DNA of 64,000 nucleotides from Amycolatopsis nigrescens CSC17Ta-90 (GTDB lineage: Bacteria; Actinomycetota; Actinomycetes; Mycobacteriales; Pseudonocardiaceae). The position numbers and the translations under genes are program-made. The stretch is taken from contig NZ_ARVW01000001.1 of NCBI RefSeq assembly GCF_000384315.1, forward strand, positions 7,113,001 through 7,177,000, given 5' to 3'. This document shows positions 1 to 9,213 of the stretch, piece after piece; the first letter of the stretch is position 1, and the number at the start of each line of letters is the position of its first letter. Below the pieces are notes generated by a model that worked only from the letters and a program-made list of their open reading frames with translations, was not told the origin of the DNA and did not search any database.

Positions 1-1
1 C

Positions 2-1417
2 TCGGTCGCACTCGAGATGGGCCGTTTCCTTTACGACAGCCTGATCAACCTCGACGAGACGGGCAAGCCGATCGCCGGCCTCGCCGAGAAGTGGGAGGCC
101 ACCACGACCACGGCCTCCTTCACCCTGCGGAACGGGATCACCTGCGACGACGGCGCCCCGCTCACCGCGAGCGACGTGGCGGCGAACATCAACTTCGCCG
201 GCGATCCCGCCAACAAATCCCCGATGTCCGGGCTCGCGGTCGCGCCGGAAACCAAGGCGACCGCGGACGACGCGGCGCGGACGATCACTCTCGCGAGCGG
301 AGCGCCGGACGCGTTCCTGCTCCGCAACATCGGCGGCCTGCCGATCGTCTGCGGTAAGGGCGTGCGCGACCGGTCGGCGCTGGCCAAGGGAAAGCACGGC
401 AACGGTATGTTCACCATGACCGAAGCCGTGCCGAACGACCACTACACCCTCACCCGGCGGAAGGACTACGCGTGGGGGCCGGGGGACTGGCGGCGTGATC
501 AGCCGGGCTTGCCGGACAAGGTGGTCTTCCGGGTCATCCAGAACACCACGACCGCGGCGAACCTGCTGCTGTCCCGCGAACTCAACGCCGCCAGGATCAC
601 GGGTCAGGACCAGCAGCGCCTCCGTGCCCAGAAGCTGTATCACGGCGATCAGGTCGTGCCGATGGGCGAGATGTTCTTCAACCAGGCGCCCGGCCGGGCT
701 GGCGGCGACGAGGCCGTTCGTCGCGCACTGGTGCAGGCGCTCGATCTCGCCCAGATCGGCAAGGTCCTCACCAGCGGCTCCGGGGCGCCCAGCCAGGGAA
801 TGGTCACTACCGAACCCAAGGCCTGCGCCGGTGATTCGGTGACCGGCAAGGTTCCGGGCTTCGACGTCGCCGCGGCCAAGTCGGGCCTCGACAAGGCGGG
901 CTGGACACCGGGGCCGGACGGCATACGCGTCAAGGACGGCAAGCGGCTCGAGCTCACCGCCATCTACGGCACCCAGTTGGGGCCGACGATGGCGCCGACC
1001 GCCGAACTGATGCAGCAGTCCTGGAAGGCGGTCGGCGCGGACGTCACGCTCAAGGGCGTCGACAGCCCAGGGACCAGCCAGGTGCTTTTCAACACCGGCG
1101 AGTGGGACATCTCGATGGCACCGCTGACCCTGTTGCTGCCGAGCCAGGCCGTGTCGTTCGTCTCCGGGTCGAAGCCGCCCGCGGGCACGAACTTCGCGCA
1201 CATCGAGAACGAGCGGTACGAGTCGCGGGCCGCGCAGGCGGCGCAGCTGCCGGGAGACGCCGGCTGCGCGGCCTGGCTGGCGGCGGAATCGGCGCTCACC
1301 GAGCGAGTCGACGTCGTCCCCTACGTCAACTCGGTCATCCCGACCTTCGGCAGCGACGCCCGGTTCAAGATCAATTTCGGTTCGATCGAGCCGTCGTCGG
1401 TCCGGATGTACAGCTGA
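2..1417 (+). CDS. Peptide ABC transporter substrate-binding protein, family 5 (5'-partial)
   Basis: This is the extracellular solute-binding component of a dipeptide/oligopeptide importer. The frame is open to the window edge, so the signal peptide and true start lie upstream; the ATG at 17 is internal. The visible 472 codons follow the SBP_bac_5 pattern: an early segment of the type YDSLINLDETGKPIAGLAEKW, a central region with ELNAARI and VRRALVQALD, and a C-terminal lobe with LMQQSWKAVGADV. The stop overlaps the start of the permease gene (TGATG, 1415-1419), which indicates translational coupling in one operon. The ligand cannot be read from the sequence; the peptidase encoded at the operon end favours peptides over nickel or sugars. 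Confidence 0.9.
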   Translation, partial: SVALEMGRFLYDSLINLDETGKPIAGLAEKWEATTTTASFTLRNGITCDDGAPLTASDVAANINFAGDPANKSPMSGLAVAPETKATADDAARTITLASGAPDAFLLRNIGGLPIVCGKGVRDRSALAKGKHGNGMFTMTEAVPNDHYTLTRRKDYAWGPGDWRRDQPGLPDKVVFRVIQNTTTAANLLLSRELNAARITGQDQQRLRAQKLYHGDQVVPMGEMFFNQAPGRAGGDEAVRRALVQALDLAQIGKVLTSGSGAPSQGMVTTEPKACAGDSVTGKVPGFDVAAAKSGLDKAGWTPGPDGIRVKDGKRLELTAIYGTQLGPTMAPTAELMQQSWKAVGADVTLKGVDSPGTSQVLFNTGEWDISMAPLTLLLPSQAVSFVSGSKPPAGTNFAHIENERYESRAAQAAQLPGDAGCAAWLAAESALTERVDVVPYVNSVIPTFGSDARFKINFGSIEPSSVRMYS

Positions 1418-2397
1418 TGACGGCCGCGCTCGCCCCGGCCGGGTTGCGCGGCAGTCGGTGGCTCTCGTTCGCCGTGCGTCGCCTCGGCCGGTTCGCGTTT
1501 TCGCTGTGGGTCTTGGTCAGCACGGCGTTCCTGATGATCCAGCTGATCCCCGGCGACCCGGTCCGGGCGGCACTCGGCCTGACCGCGCCGGTCGAACTGG
1601 TGAACGCGCGGCGGGCGGCCCTCGGCCTCGACGATCCGCTGTGGCTGCAGTACGTCCACTACCTCGGCGGGCTGGTTACCGGTGAACTCGGGACGTCGAT
1701 GACGAGCGGGCAGCCGGTCGCCGAGGTGATCGGAGACCGGCTGCCCGCCACCCTGCAACTGGCGCTGCCCGCCTTCGCGGTGGTCATCGCCGTGGCGATC
1801 CCGCTGGGTGTCCTGTTCGCCGTGCTGACCCGCGGCGGCCGCCGTCGTGGTGGTGAACTGGCGTTCACGACCACGACCGTCTTCTTCGCGGCCATTCCGG
1901 AGTTCCTGCTCGCGGTCGCGCTGGTGGCGTTCTTCGCGGTCCAGCTCGGCTGGTTCCCGGTGGCGGGGAGCGAGGGCGCGGGTTCGCTTGTGCTCCCGGT
2001 GATCGCGCTGGCGCTCGGCCCGGCCTCGGTGCTATCGCGGATCGTGCGGGTGGAGACGCTTTCGGTGCTGGGCGACGACTTCATCCGCACCGCGCGGGCG
2101 AAACGGTTGCCGGCGCGGCTGGTCTACCTCCGGCACGCGCTGCCGAACGCGCTGACCGCGACGCTGACCATGGGCGGGCTGATGCTGACCGGGATGGTCG
2201 CCGGGACGGTGCTGGTGGAGAACGTGTTCGCCTGGCCAGGTCTCGGTTCGACGATCGCGCAGTCGATCCTGCAGAAGGACTATCCGCTGGTGCAGGGAAT
2301 CGTGCTCGTCTACGGAATCGGGGTCCTGCTGGTGAACCTGACGGTGGACGTGCTGCTGGCCGTCCTCGACCCGCGTTCGACGATCCGGGAGAGCTGA
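1417..2397 (+). CDS. Peptide ABC transporter permease (DppB-like)
   Basis: This is an inner-membrane permease of the binding-protein-dependent peptide importer family, 326 residues, about six membrane segments. Typical features are the N-terminal PGDPVRAALG motif after the first helix, the periplasmic GLDDPLWLQYVHYLGGL segment and the cytoplasmic EAA-like loop around RTARAKRLPARLVYLRHALPN. The frame stays open further upstream, but the ATG at 1417 overlaps the stop of the binding-protein gene and gives the usual N-terminus. One base separates its stop from the next start. It should pair with the permease half of the next gene. Confidence 0.92.
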   Translation: MTAALAPAGLRGSRWLSFAVRRLGRFAFSLWVLVSTAFLMIQLIPGDPVRAALGLTAPVELVNARRAALGLDDPLWLQYVHYLGGLVTGELGTSMTSGQPVAEVIGDRLPATLQLALPAFAVVIAVAIPLGVLFAVLTRGGRRRGGELAFTTTTVFFAAIPEFLLAVALVAFFAVQLGWFPVAGSEGAGSLVLPVIALALGPASVLSRIVRVETLSVLGDDFIRTARAKRLPARLVYLRHALPNALTATLTMGGLMLTGMVAGTVLVENVFAWPGLGSTIAQSILQKDYPLVQGIVLVYGIGVLLVNLTVDVLLAVLDPRSTIRES

Positions 2398-2398
2398 A

Positions 2399-4306
2399 GT
2401 GGTGAATCGGCGCGGAGCGAAATGGCTCGCGGCCCTGCGCACCCCGGTGGGCGCGTTCGCGGCGACCCTGCTGGTACTGGTGGTCGCGCTCGCGGTGCTG
2501 GCCCCGGTCCTGTGGTACGACAACGCCTTCGAGATCGATACCGAGGCGATCGGCCAAGGACCGTCGGCGGCGCATTGGCTTGGCACCGACGAACTCGGTC
2601 GCGACATCCTCTTCCGGGTCCTGGTGGCGACCCGGCTTTCGGTGCTGCTGGCGGTGCTCGCGACGGTGATCGGGGTGGCGGTGGGGCTCCTACTCGGCAC
2701 GTTGCCCTCGCTGCTGCCGCGCCCCGCCGCGCGGCTGGTCACCTCGGCGGTGAACATCGCGGTCGCGTTTCCCGGGCTGCTGCTGGTGTTGTTCTTCTCG
2801 GTCATCTTCGGTGTCGGTACCCATGGCGCGGTGCTGGCTGTCGGCTTCGCGCTGGCGCCGTCGTTCGCCCGGCTGGCGCAGACGCTGTCGGCTTCCGTGG
2901 CGGGCCAGGACTTCGTGTCCGCCGCGCGGATCTCCGGTGTCGGCAGGATCCGGCTGCTGGTCAGGCACATTCTGCCCAACATCGGTGAACCGCTGGTGGT
3001 GAACGCGACCATCGGCGCCGGCGCCTCGCTACTGGCTTTCTCGGGGCTGTCGTTTCTCGGCATCGGTGTGCAGGCACCGGATTACGACTGGGGACGGCTA
3101 CTCGGCGAAGGGCTCAACGGGATCTACGTCAATCCGGCGGCGGCGCTCGCGCCGGGTGTCGCGGTGGTACTGGCCGGGCTGGCCTTCAACCTCGTGGGGG
3201 AGACCGTGGCCGGGGTGATTGGTGTCCGCACCGGGGCGCGCAAGCTCGTACCGCGGCCGGTAACTACCGCCAGGGAGGACGTCGCCGAGGATCGTGACGA
3301 TGCCGTGCTGGTGGTGAAGAACCTCCAAGTGGCGTTCCCGGGTCCGGCGGGCTGGACGGTCCCGGTGCGAGGGGTGAGCTTCACCGTCCGCGCGGGCGAG
3401 GCGATCGGCGTCGTCGGTGAGTCGGGCTCGGGGAAGAGCCTGACCGGGCTGGCGGTGTCGCGGTTGGTCGAGGCGCCTGCCGTGGTCACCGCGGACCGGC
3501 TCGACTTCGCCGGGAAACCCTTGCTGACGACCCCGGAGCGGGACTTGCGCGGCTTGCTGGGCACGTCACTGGCGATGGTGTTCCAGGATCCGATGACCTC
3601 GTTCAACCCGACCAAGCGGATCGGCCGTCAGCTGGCGGAAGTGTCCGAACAGCACCAGGGCCTTCCGCGCGCCAAGGCGTTCGCCCGTGCCGTGGACCGG
3701 TTGCGCGCGGTGCGGATCCCCGCGGCCGAGCGGCGTGCCCGACAGTACCCGCACGAGTTCTCCGGCGGGATGCGGCAGCGCGCGATGATCGGCATGGGCC
3801 TGATGGGCGACCCGCGGCTGATCATCGCCGACGAGCCGACCACGGCGCTGGACGTCACCGTCCAGCGGCAATTGCTGCGCCTGCTGGCGCGGACCAGGGC
3901 GGAGCGGAACACGGCGATCATCCTGATCAGCCACGACATCGCCGTCGTTTCGCAGACCTGCGAGCGGATACTGGTCATGTACGCGGGCCGGGTGGTGGAG
4001 GACCTGCCGTCGGCCGGGACACCACGGCATCACTACACGAGGGCCCTGCTGGCCGCGACGCTGGACCTCGAGACCGATCGAGCCGCGCCGCTCGCGGTGA
4101 TCCCCGGCCGTCCGCCGGAACCGGATCGCGTGCCCACCGGCTGCGCCTTCGCCGACCGGTGCCCCGCGGCAGCCGATCGGTGCCGTCTCGAAGACCCGGT
4201 CTCCGAGCGCGTGGATCCCGAGCACCGCGTCGCGTGCTGGTATCCGCACGAGACGTCGTTTTCCCAGCCCGCCAAGGAAACCGTGACCGCCGGAGGTGCG
4301 GAGTGA
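2399..4306 (+). CDS. Fused peptide ABC permease (DppC-like) and ATPase (DppD-like)
   Basis: This single 635-residue chain carries the second permease and the first ATPase of the importer. Residues about 1-285 are a DppC-type permease (LGTDELGRDILFRVL, EAA-like loop RISGVGRIRLLVRHILPN). After a linker of about 20 residues follows an ABC ATPase with Walker A GESGSGKS (340-347), signature SGGMRQR (from 455), Walker B LIIADEP and a C-terminal oligopeptide-transporter extension with the CAFADRCPAAADRC cysteine motif. GTG at 2399 is the start. The next gene begins inside the stop (GTGA, 4303-4306). Permease-ATPase fusions occur in actinobacteria, so this is probably functional rather than an assembly fault. 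Confidence 0.92.
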   Translation: MVNRRGAKWLAALRTPVGAFAATLLVLVVALAVLAPVLWYDNAFEIDTEAIGQGPSAAHWLGTDELGRDILFRVLVATRLSVLLAVLATVIGVAVGLLLGTLPSLLPRPAARLVTSAVNIAVAFPGLLLVLFFSVIFGVGTHGAVLAVGFALAPSFARLAQTLSASVAGQDFVSAARISGVGRIRLLVRHILPNIGEPLVVNATIGAGASLLAFSGLSFLGIGVQAPDYDWGRLLGEGLNGIYVNPAAALAPGVAVVLAGLAFNLVGETVAGVIGVRTGARKLVPRPVTTAREDVAEDRDDAVLVVKNLQVAFPGPAGWTVPVRGVSFTVRAGEAIGVVGESGSGKSLTGLAVSRLVEAPAVVTADRLDFAGKPLLTTPERDLRGLLGTSLAMVFQDPMTSFNPTKRIGRQLAEVSEQHQGLPRAKAFARAVDRLRAVRIPAAERRARQYPHEFSGGMRQRAMIGMGLMGDPRLIIADEPTTALDVTVQRQLLRLLARTRAERNTAIILISHDIAVVSQTCERILVMYAGRVVEDLPSAGTPRHHYTRALLAATLDLETDRAAPLAVIPGRPPEPDRVPTGCAFADRCPAAADRCRLEDPVSERVDPEHRVACWYPHETSFSQPAKETVTAGGAE

Positions 4307-5340
4307 GCGACCTCGTCTTCGACGCGGTGAGCGTGCGGTACGGCGGGAGGCGTGGTCTCACCGCGGTTGACCAGGTCTGCCTGACCGTCGCGTCCGGACA
4401 GGTCGTCGGGCTCGTCGGCGAATCGGGCTCGGGGAAATCGACGCTGGCACGCGCCGCGGTCGGGCTCTCACCGGTCAGCGCGGGACGGGTACTGCTCGGC
4501 GGGGTGGACGTCCGGAAACTGCCCCGGCGACGTCCACTGCAGATGGTGTTCCAGGATCCGTATTCCTCTTTGGACCCCCGGATGAGCATCGAGGAGTCGA
4601 TCACCGAAGCGATCCCGCGTGCTGTCCTTTCCAGCCGGGCCGCGCGCCAGGACGAGGTCGCCCGGCTCCTGGAACTGGTCAACCTCGACCCGGAGCGCGC
4701 CGGGCACCTGCCGGGGCAGCTCTCCGGCGGTCAGCGGCAACGAGTGGCGCTCGCCCGTGCGCTGGCCGGACGGCCGGAGGTGCTGATCGCGGACGAGATC
4801 ACCTCCGCGCTCGACGTCTCGGTGCAGGGCGCGGTGCTCAATCTCGTCCGGTCCGTGCAACGGCGACTCGGTCTGTCGATGCTGTTCATCTCGCACAACC
4901 TCGCCGTCGTGCGCTATCTCAGCGATATCGTCGCCGTGATGTACCTCGGCCGGATTGTCGAGGTGGGCCCGGCGGAGCAGGTGCTCACCGATCCACGGCA
5001 TCCGTACACCCGCGACCTGCTCGCCGCGGCGCCTTCCCCGCACACCTCCCTGTTCGACACCGGCGCGGACGAGGCGACCGCCGACACCGAACCCGCCGAC
5101 CCGCACCATCCGCCGGGCGGATGCCGCTATCACCCGCGATGTCCGGTCGGGCCGCTCGTACGAGCCGACCGCGAACTTTGCCTACAGGCGGATCCCGCTC
5201 AGCCGGATCCCACTCGGCCGGATCCCACTGAGGCAGGTCCCACTCAGGACGTGGCACACCGGCGTCACTCGGCGGCCTGCCACTTCAGCGAGAACGAGCG
5301 TCACCAGCCCGCGATCTCCAGAGGAGCAAGTGCATCATGA
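4303..5340 (+). CDS. Peptide ABC transporter ATPase (DppF-like)
   Basis: This is the second ATPase of the peptide importer, 345 residues. Walker A GESGSGKS lies at 39-46, the signature is LSGGQRQR, and Walker B is LIADEITSALD. The C-terminal extension has the conserved cysteines GGCRYHPRCP. The open frame begins at 4159, but GTG at 4303, preceded by GGAGGT at 4292-4297 and overlapping the upstream stop, is the clear start. The last 45 residues contain a short imperfect repeat of the type PDPT (about 5185-5250) that is not part of the family core. The stop overlaps the ATG of the peptidase gene (ATGA, 5337-5340). Confidence 0.92.
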   Translation: MSDLVFDAVSVRYGGRRGLTAVDQVCLTVASGQVVGLVGESGSGKSTLARAAVGLSPVSAGRVLLGGVDVRKLPRRRPLQMVFQDPYSSLDPRMSIEESITEAIPRAVLSSRAARQDEVARLLELVNLDPERAGHLPGQLSGGQRQRVALARALAGRPEVLIADEITSALDVSVQGAVLNLVRSVQRRLGLSMLFISHNLAVVRYLSDIVAVMYLGRIVEVGPAEQVLTDPRHPYTRDLLAAAPSPHTSLFDTGADEATADTEPADPHHPPGGCRYHPRCPVGPLVRADRELCLQADPAQPDPTRPDPTEAGPTQDVAHRRHSAACHFSENERHQPAISRGASAS

Positions 5341-8300
5341 CCCGACGTCTCGATCTCGACGACCTGTACGAAATCGCCGTTCCCAGCCAACCTTCGCTAT
5401 CACCGGACGGCGAACGGATCGTGTATGTCCTGCGCACCGCGGACCGCGACGAGGACCGGAACGTGGACACGCTCTGGGAGGTCGGCGCGACCACCGGCGA
5501 AGCCCGGCAGCTCACGCGCGGAACCGCGGACATGGCGCCGAGCTGGGCGCCGGACGGCACGCGGATCGCGTTCCTCCGGGCCAAGGACGGTTCGCCGCAG
5601 GTGTGGTTCCTGCCGTCGTCGAGCGGGGAGGCCGAACAGATCACCGAACTTCCGTTCGGGGCGGGCTCTCCGGTGTGGAGCCCGGACGGCGGCAAGATCG
5701 CGTTCTCGGCCGCGGTCGAGAACGCGGGCGGCGAACCCGCCTCGAACGCCCCGGTGGTGGCGGACCGGCTGGACTTCAAAGCTGACGGCGCAGGGCTGAT
5801 CAAGACCATCCGCAAGCACCTGCACGTTCTCGACGTCGTCACGAAGGAAGTCCGGCAGGTCACCTTCGGCGATTGGCACGCCGGCGATCCCGCCTGGTCG
5901 CCCGATGGCACGCACCTGGCGTTCTCCGCCGGACGGGACGCGGACGCGGACCTCACGTTCCGTTCCGGCGCCTACGTTATCGACGTGACCTCGACGGCCT
6001 CGGAGCCGCGGCTGATCGGCTCCGGCGACGGCATGGCGGGTCCGGTCAGCTGGACCGCCGACAGCCGTGCGCTACTGGTGGTCGGGCGGAACGACACCGA
6101 AGTCGGCCACCTCGGCCTGCGGCGGGTCCCGCTCGATGGCGGGGACCCGGTCGATCTGACGGCTTCACTGGACCGTAACGTGATGCCCGGCGGCGCCGGC
6201 TATCCCGGCGCGCTGCCGAAATCGACCGCGGGCGGTTCTATCCTTTTCGGACTCCGAGATCGTGGCTACACCCAGCTGTACGAAGTGGACACGGACAACG
6301 GAACTCCGCGTGCGGTACTCGCGGGCGACCTGGTCGTGTCCGGAATGGACGTCGCGGGCGGCCGGGTGGTGGTCGTCATGGCCACGAACACCTCGTTCGG
6401 CGAGATCGCGGTCGTCGACAAGGCCACCGGCGCCGTCGACGTACGTACCCGGCACGGTGCCTCGGTCGCCGACGTCGAGTTCTTTCGCCACGAGGAACGG
6501 GAATTCACCATCAGCGACGGGACCGTCGTGCACGGCTGGCTGCTGCGCGACCCGGCACGGACCGGTTCCGCGCCGCTGTTGCTCGACATCCACGGCGGCC
6601 CGCACAACGCCTGGAACGGCGCGGCCGACTCGGTCCATCTCTATCACCAAGCGCTCGCCACGCGAGGCTGGGCGGTGCTGCTGCTCAACCCGCGGGGCAG
6701 CGACGGCTACGGTGAAGACTTCTTCACGGGCGCCGTCGGCGGGTGGGGTATCGCCGATTCCCGCGACTTCCTCGAACCCTTGGATCAGCTGGTCGCCGAA
6801 GGGATCGCAGACGCGGACCGGCTGGCCGTGGCGGGCTACAGCTATGGCGGGTTCATGACCTGCTACCTGACCAGCCGCGACGACCGCTTCGTCGCCGCTG
6901 TCGCCGGTGGCGTGGTCAGCGACCTGACCAGCATGGAAGGCACCTCCGACGCGGGGCACTACCTGGCCGTCCGTGAGCTCGGCGGTTCGTCTCGGGGCAA
7001 GACGTACGAGCAGTTCTCGCCGCTCGCCAAGGTCGCCAAGGTGCGGACGCCGACGTTGGTCATCCAAGGCGCGGAGGACGAACGGTGCCCGGTCGGTCAG
7101 GCCGAGCAGTGGTTCAGCGCCCTACGTGCCCGCGGCGTTCCGTCTCGGCTGGTGCTGTACCCGGGTGCCTCGCATCTGTTCATCCTCGATGGTCCGCCCT
7201 CGCATCGCCTCGACTTCAACCGGCGTGTACTCGCGTGGGTCGAGCAGTACGCCGCGACGGCGGACGGGGCGTCGCGGGTACCGATCGACGCGGCGCACTG
7301 GCGGCGGCGCCTGGCCGAACTGGCGCGCAAGTACCGCGTTCCCGGCGCCGCGTTGGGCATCGTGCGGGTCGGCGACGGCGCGGAGGTGCACGTCACCCAC
7401 GGCGTGCTGAGCATGGCGACCGGGGTCGAGGTCACCGAGGAGTCCTTGTTCCAGATCGGCTCGGTCTCCAAGGTGTGGACCTCGACCGTGGTGATGCAAC
7501 TGGTCGACGACGGGCTCCTCGACCTGGACGCGCCGATCTCCGACGTCGTCGGTGAACTGCGGCTGGCCGATCCGGACGTCGCCAAGCAGGTGACCATGCG
7601 GCATCTGCTCACGCACACCAGCGGAATCGACGGTGACGTCTTCACCGACACCGGCCGTGGCGACGACTGCCTCGAGCGCTACGTCGAAATCCTCGACCAG
7701 GCCGCGCAGAACCACCCGCTCGGCGAGACCTTCTCCTACTGCAACTCGGGATTCGTGCTCATGGGCAGGGTGATCGAGAAGCTCACCGGGCTGACCTGGG
7801 ACGCCGCGATGCGCGAGAAGCTGTTCGCCCCGCTCGGCCTCACCCATACCGTGACCCTGCCCGAGGAAGCGCTGATGTTCCGCGCGGCCGTCGGTCACGT
7901 CGCCAACGGAGACGACGACCCGCGGCCCGCGCCCTTCTGGGGACTGCCCCGAAACATGGGCCCGGCGGGCCTGATCACCGCCACGACCAAGGACGTCCTC
8001 GGGTTCGCCAGGCTGCACCTGACCGGCGGTCTCACCCCGACCGGGGAGCGGATCCTGACGACGGCGTCCGCCACCGCGATGGCCGAAAAGCAGACCGACA
8101 TCCCCGGTAAGCACTCGCTCGGCGACTCCTGGGGTCTCGGCTGGATCCGCGACGACTGGAGCGGACGGCGGGTCATCGGCCACGACGGCAACACGATCGG
8201 GCAGTCAGCGTTCCTGCGGCTGCTGCCCGACCAAGGACTCGCCGTCACGCTGCTCACCAACGGTGGCAACACCCGCGACCTGTACCAGGAGCTGTATCGG

Positions 8301-8651
8301 GAGATCTTCGCCGAGCTGGCCGATGTGGCGATGCCGCGGCCGCTCGAACCGCCCGCGACTCCGGTCACCGTCGACGGTTCGAGGCACGTCGGTGTCTATG
8401 AGCGGGCCGGCGTGGTGATGGTGGTCCTGGCCGAAGGGGACGGGATCCGGCTCCGGCAGACCGCCACGGGTCCGCTGGCCGAGCTCATGCCGGAGAAGAC
8501 GATGGAGTTCGACCTGGTCCCGGTGACCGACTCGCTCTTCGTCTGCCGTGAGCCGGGGGCACGGACGTGGATGCCGGTCACCTTCTACACGTTGCCGACA
8601 GGTGAGCCGTACATGCACTACGGCGTACGCGCGACTCCGAAGGTGGCCTAG
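5337..8651 (+). CDS. S9 prolyl-oligopeptidase / class C beta-lactamase-type serine hydrolase fusion
   Basis: This 1104-residue protein holds two serine hydrolases in one chain. Residues about 1-380 are WD40/TolB-like beta-propeller repeats (SPDGERIVYV, SPDGGKIAFS, SPDGTHLAFS). Residues about 390-640 are an S9 alpha/beta-hydrolase domain with GYSYGGF (Ser502), a probable Asp581 and GASH (His613). After about 30 residues comes a complete beta-lactamase/DD-peptidase-like domain with SVSK (709-712), YCN (801-803) and HDGN (949-952), then a C-terminal beta-rich domain. No signal peptide is visible, so it probably acts in the cytoplasm. It is the last gene of the peptide-importer operon and overlaps the preceding stop by 4 nt, which suggests it processes the imported peptides. 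Substrates are not readable from the sequence. Confidence 0.88.
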   Translation: MTRRLDLDDLYEIAVPSQPSLSPDGERIVYVLRTADRDEDRNVDTLWEVGATTGEARQLTRGTADMAPSWAPDGTRIAFLRAKDGSPQVWFLPSSSGEAEQITELPFGAGSPVWSPDGGKIAFSAAVENAGGEPASNAPVVADRLDFKADGAGLIKTIRKHLHVLDVVTKEVRQVTFGDWHAGDPAWSPDGTHLAFSAGRDADADLTFRSGAYVIDVTSTASEPRLIGSGDGMAGPVSWTADSRALLVVGRNDTEVGHLGLRRVPLDGGDPVDLTASLDRNVMPGGAGYPGALPKSTAGGSILFGLRDRGYTQLYEVDTDNGTPRAVLAGDLVVSGMDVAGGRVVVVMATNTSFGEIAVVDKATGAVDVRTRHGASVADVEFFRHEEREFTISDGTVVHGWLLRDPARTGSAPLLLDIHGGPHNAWNGAADSVHLYHQALATRGWAVLLLNPRGSDGYGEDFFTGAVGGWGIADSRDFLEPLDQLVAEGIADADRLAVAGYSYGGFMTCYLTSRDDRFVAAVAGGVVSDLTSMEGTSDAGHYLAVRELGGSSRGKTYEQFSPLAKVAKVRTPTLVIQGAEDERCPVGQAEQWFSALRARGVPSRLVLYPGASHLFILDGPPSHRLDFNRRVLAWVEQYAATADGASRVPIDAAHWRRRLAELARKYRVPGAALGIVRVGDGAEVHVTHGVLSMATGVEVTEESLFQIGSVSKVWTSTVVMQLVDDGLLDLDAPISDVVGELRLADPDVAKQVTMRHLLTHTSGIDGDVFTDTGRGDDCLERYVEILDQAAQNHPLGETFSYCNSGFVLMGRVIEKLTGLTWDAAMREKLFAPLGLTHTVTLPEEALMFRAAVGHVANGDDDPRPAPFWGLPRNMGPAGLITATTKDVLGFARLHLTGGLTPTGERILTTASATAMAEKQTDIPGKHSLGDSWGLGWIRDDWSGRRVIGHDGNTIGQSAFLRLLPDQGLAVTLLTNGGNTRDLYQELYREIFAELADVAMPRPLEPPATPVTVDGSRHVGVYERAGVVMVVLAEGDGIRLRQTATGPLAELMPEKTMEFDLVPVTDSLFVCREPGARTWMPVTFYTLPTGEPYMHYGVRATPKVA

Positions 8652-8674
8652 ACGTTAGGCTCGAGACACAGCTC

Positions 8675-9142
8675 TTAGCAGCCACAGGTGACGGCGTGGA
8701 CGGGGGCGGTGAGGTCGTCTGCGGGGCGGCTGATCGGGCCGGCGGCGGACTCGGCGGTGAAACCCTCGCGCACCCAGTATTCGTAGCCGCCGATCATCTC
8801 CTTGACCTGGTAGCCGAGCCGAGCGAACTCCAGCGCGGCTCTGGTGGCCCCATTGCAGCCTGGCCCCCAGCAGTAGGTCACCACCACGGTGTCACTGGGG
8901 ATCAGCTTGGCTGCCCGCGTGGCGATCTCGGCGGTGGGCAGGTGCACGGCACCGGGGAGGTGGCCCTGCCGCCAGGACTCCGCACTGCGCGAGTCGACCA
9001 CGACCAGGCCGGGGACCTTGGCGGTGAGGTCGGCGTGCACGTCGCTGACATCAGCCTCGAAGGCCAGTCGGGCGGCGAAGTGGGCGGCTGCCTGCTCAGG
9101 TGCAGCGGGCACGGTGGACAGCACAGCGGAAGTGACGGTCAT
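8675..9142 (-). CDS. Rhodanese-like sulfurtransferase-domain protein
   Basis: This is a single rhodanese domain of 155 residues. The active-site loop follows a beta-strand as TYCWGPGCNGA, and the DSRSAESWRQGHLPGAVH segment is the usual rhodanese N-half. The family moves sulfur from thiosulfate or persulfides or acts as a sensor domain; the substrate is unknown here. The chain ends in Cys-Gly-Cys, which adds a possible redox or metal-binding pair. The gene is divergent from the GlxA-type regulator at 9214, and a 14-bp palindrome lies between them, so that regulator probably controls it. The 3' end faces the peptidase gene with a 23-nt gap. Confidence 0.85.
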   Translation of the reverse strand: MTVTSAVLSTVPAAPEQAAAHFAARLAFEADVSDVHADLTAKVPGLVVVDSRSAESWRQGHLPGAVHLPTAEIATRAAKLIPSDTVVVTYCWGPGCNGATRAALEFARLGYQVKEMIGGYEYWVREGFTAESAAGPISRPADDLTAPVHAVTCGC

Positions 9143-9179
9143 GCCCGGAATCCTGCGGGAACCGCGACGCTGCCAAGAG

Positions 9180-9209
9180 TGTCGTTAACGACAATGTTCG
9201 CTAATATTA
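9180..9209. promoter_or_regulatory. Palindromic operator candidate between rhodanese and GlxA-type genes
   Basis: A perfect 14-bp palindrome TGTCGTTAACGACA occupies 9180-9193, followed by TAATATTA at 9202-9209. Both sit in the 71-bp gap between the divergent starts at 9142 and 9214. The place fits an operator for the regulator at 9214. The function is inferred. Confidence 0.5.
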
Positions 9210-9213
9210 CGCC

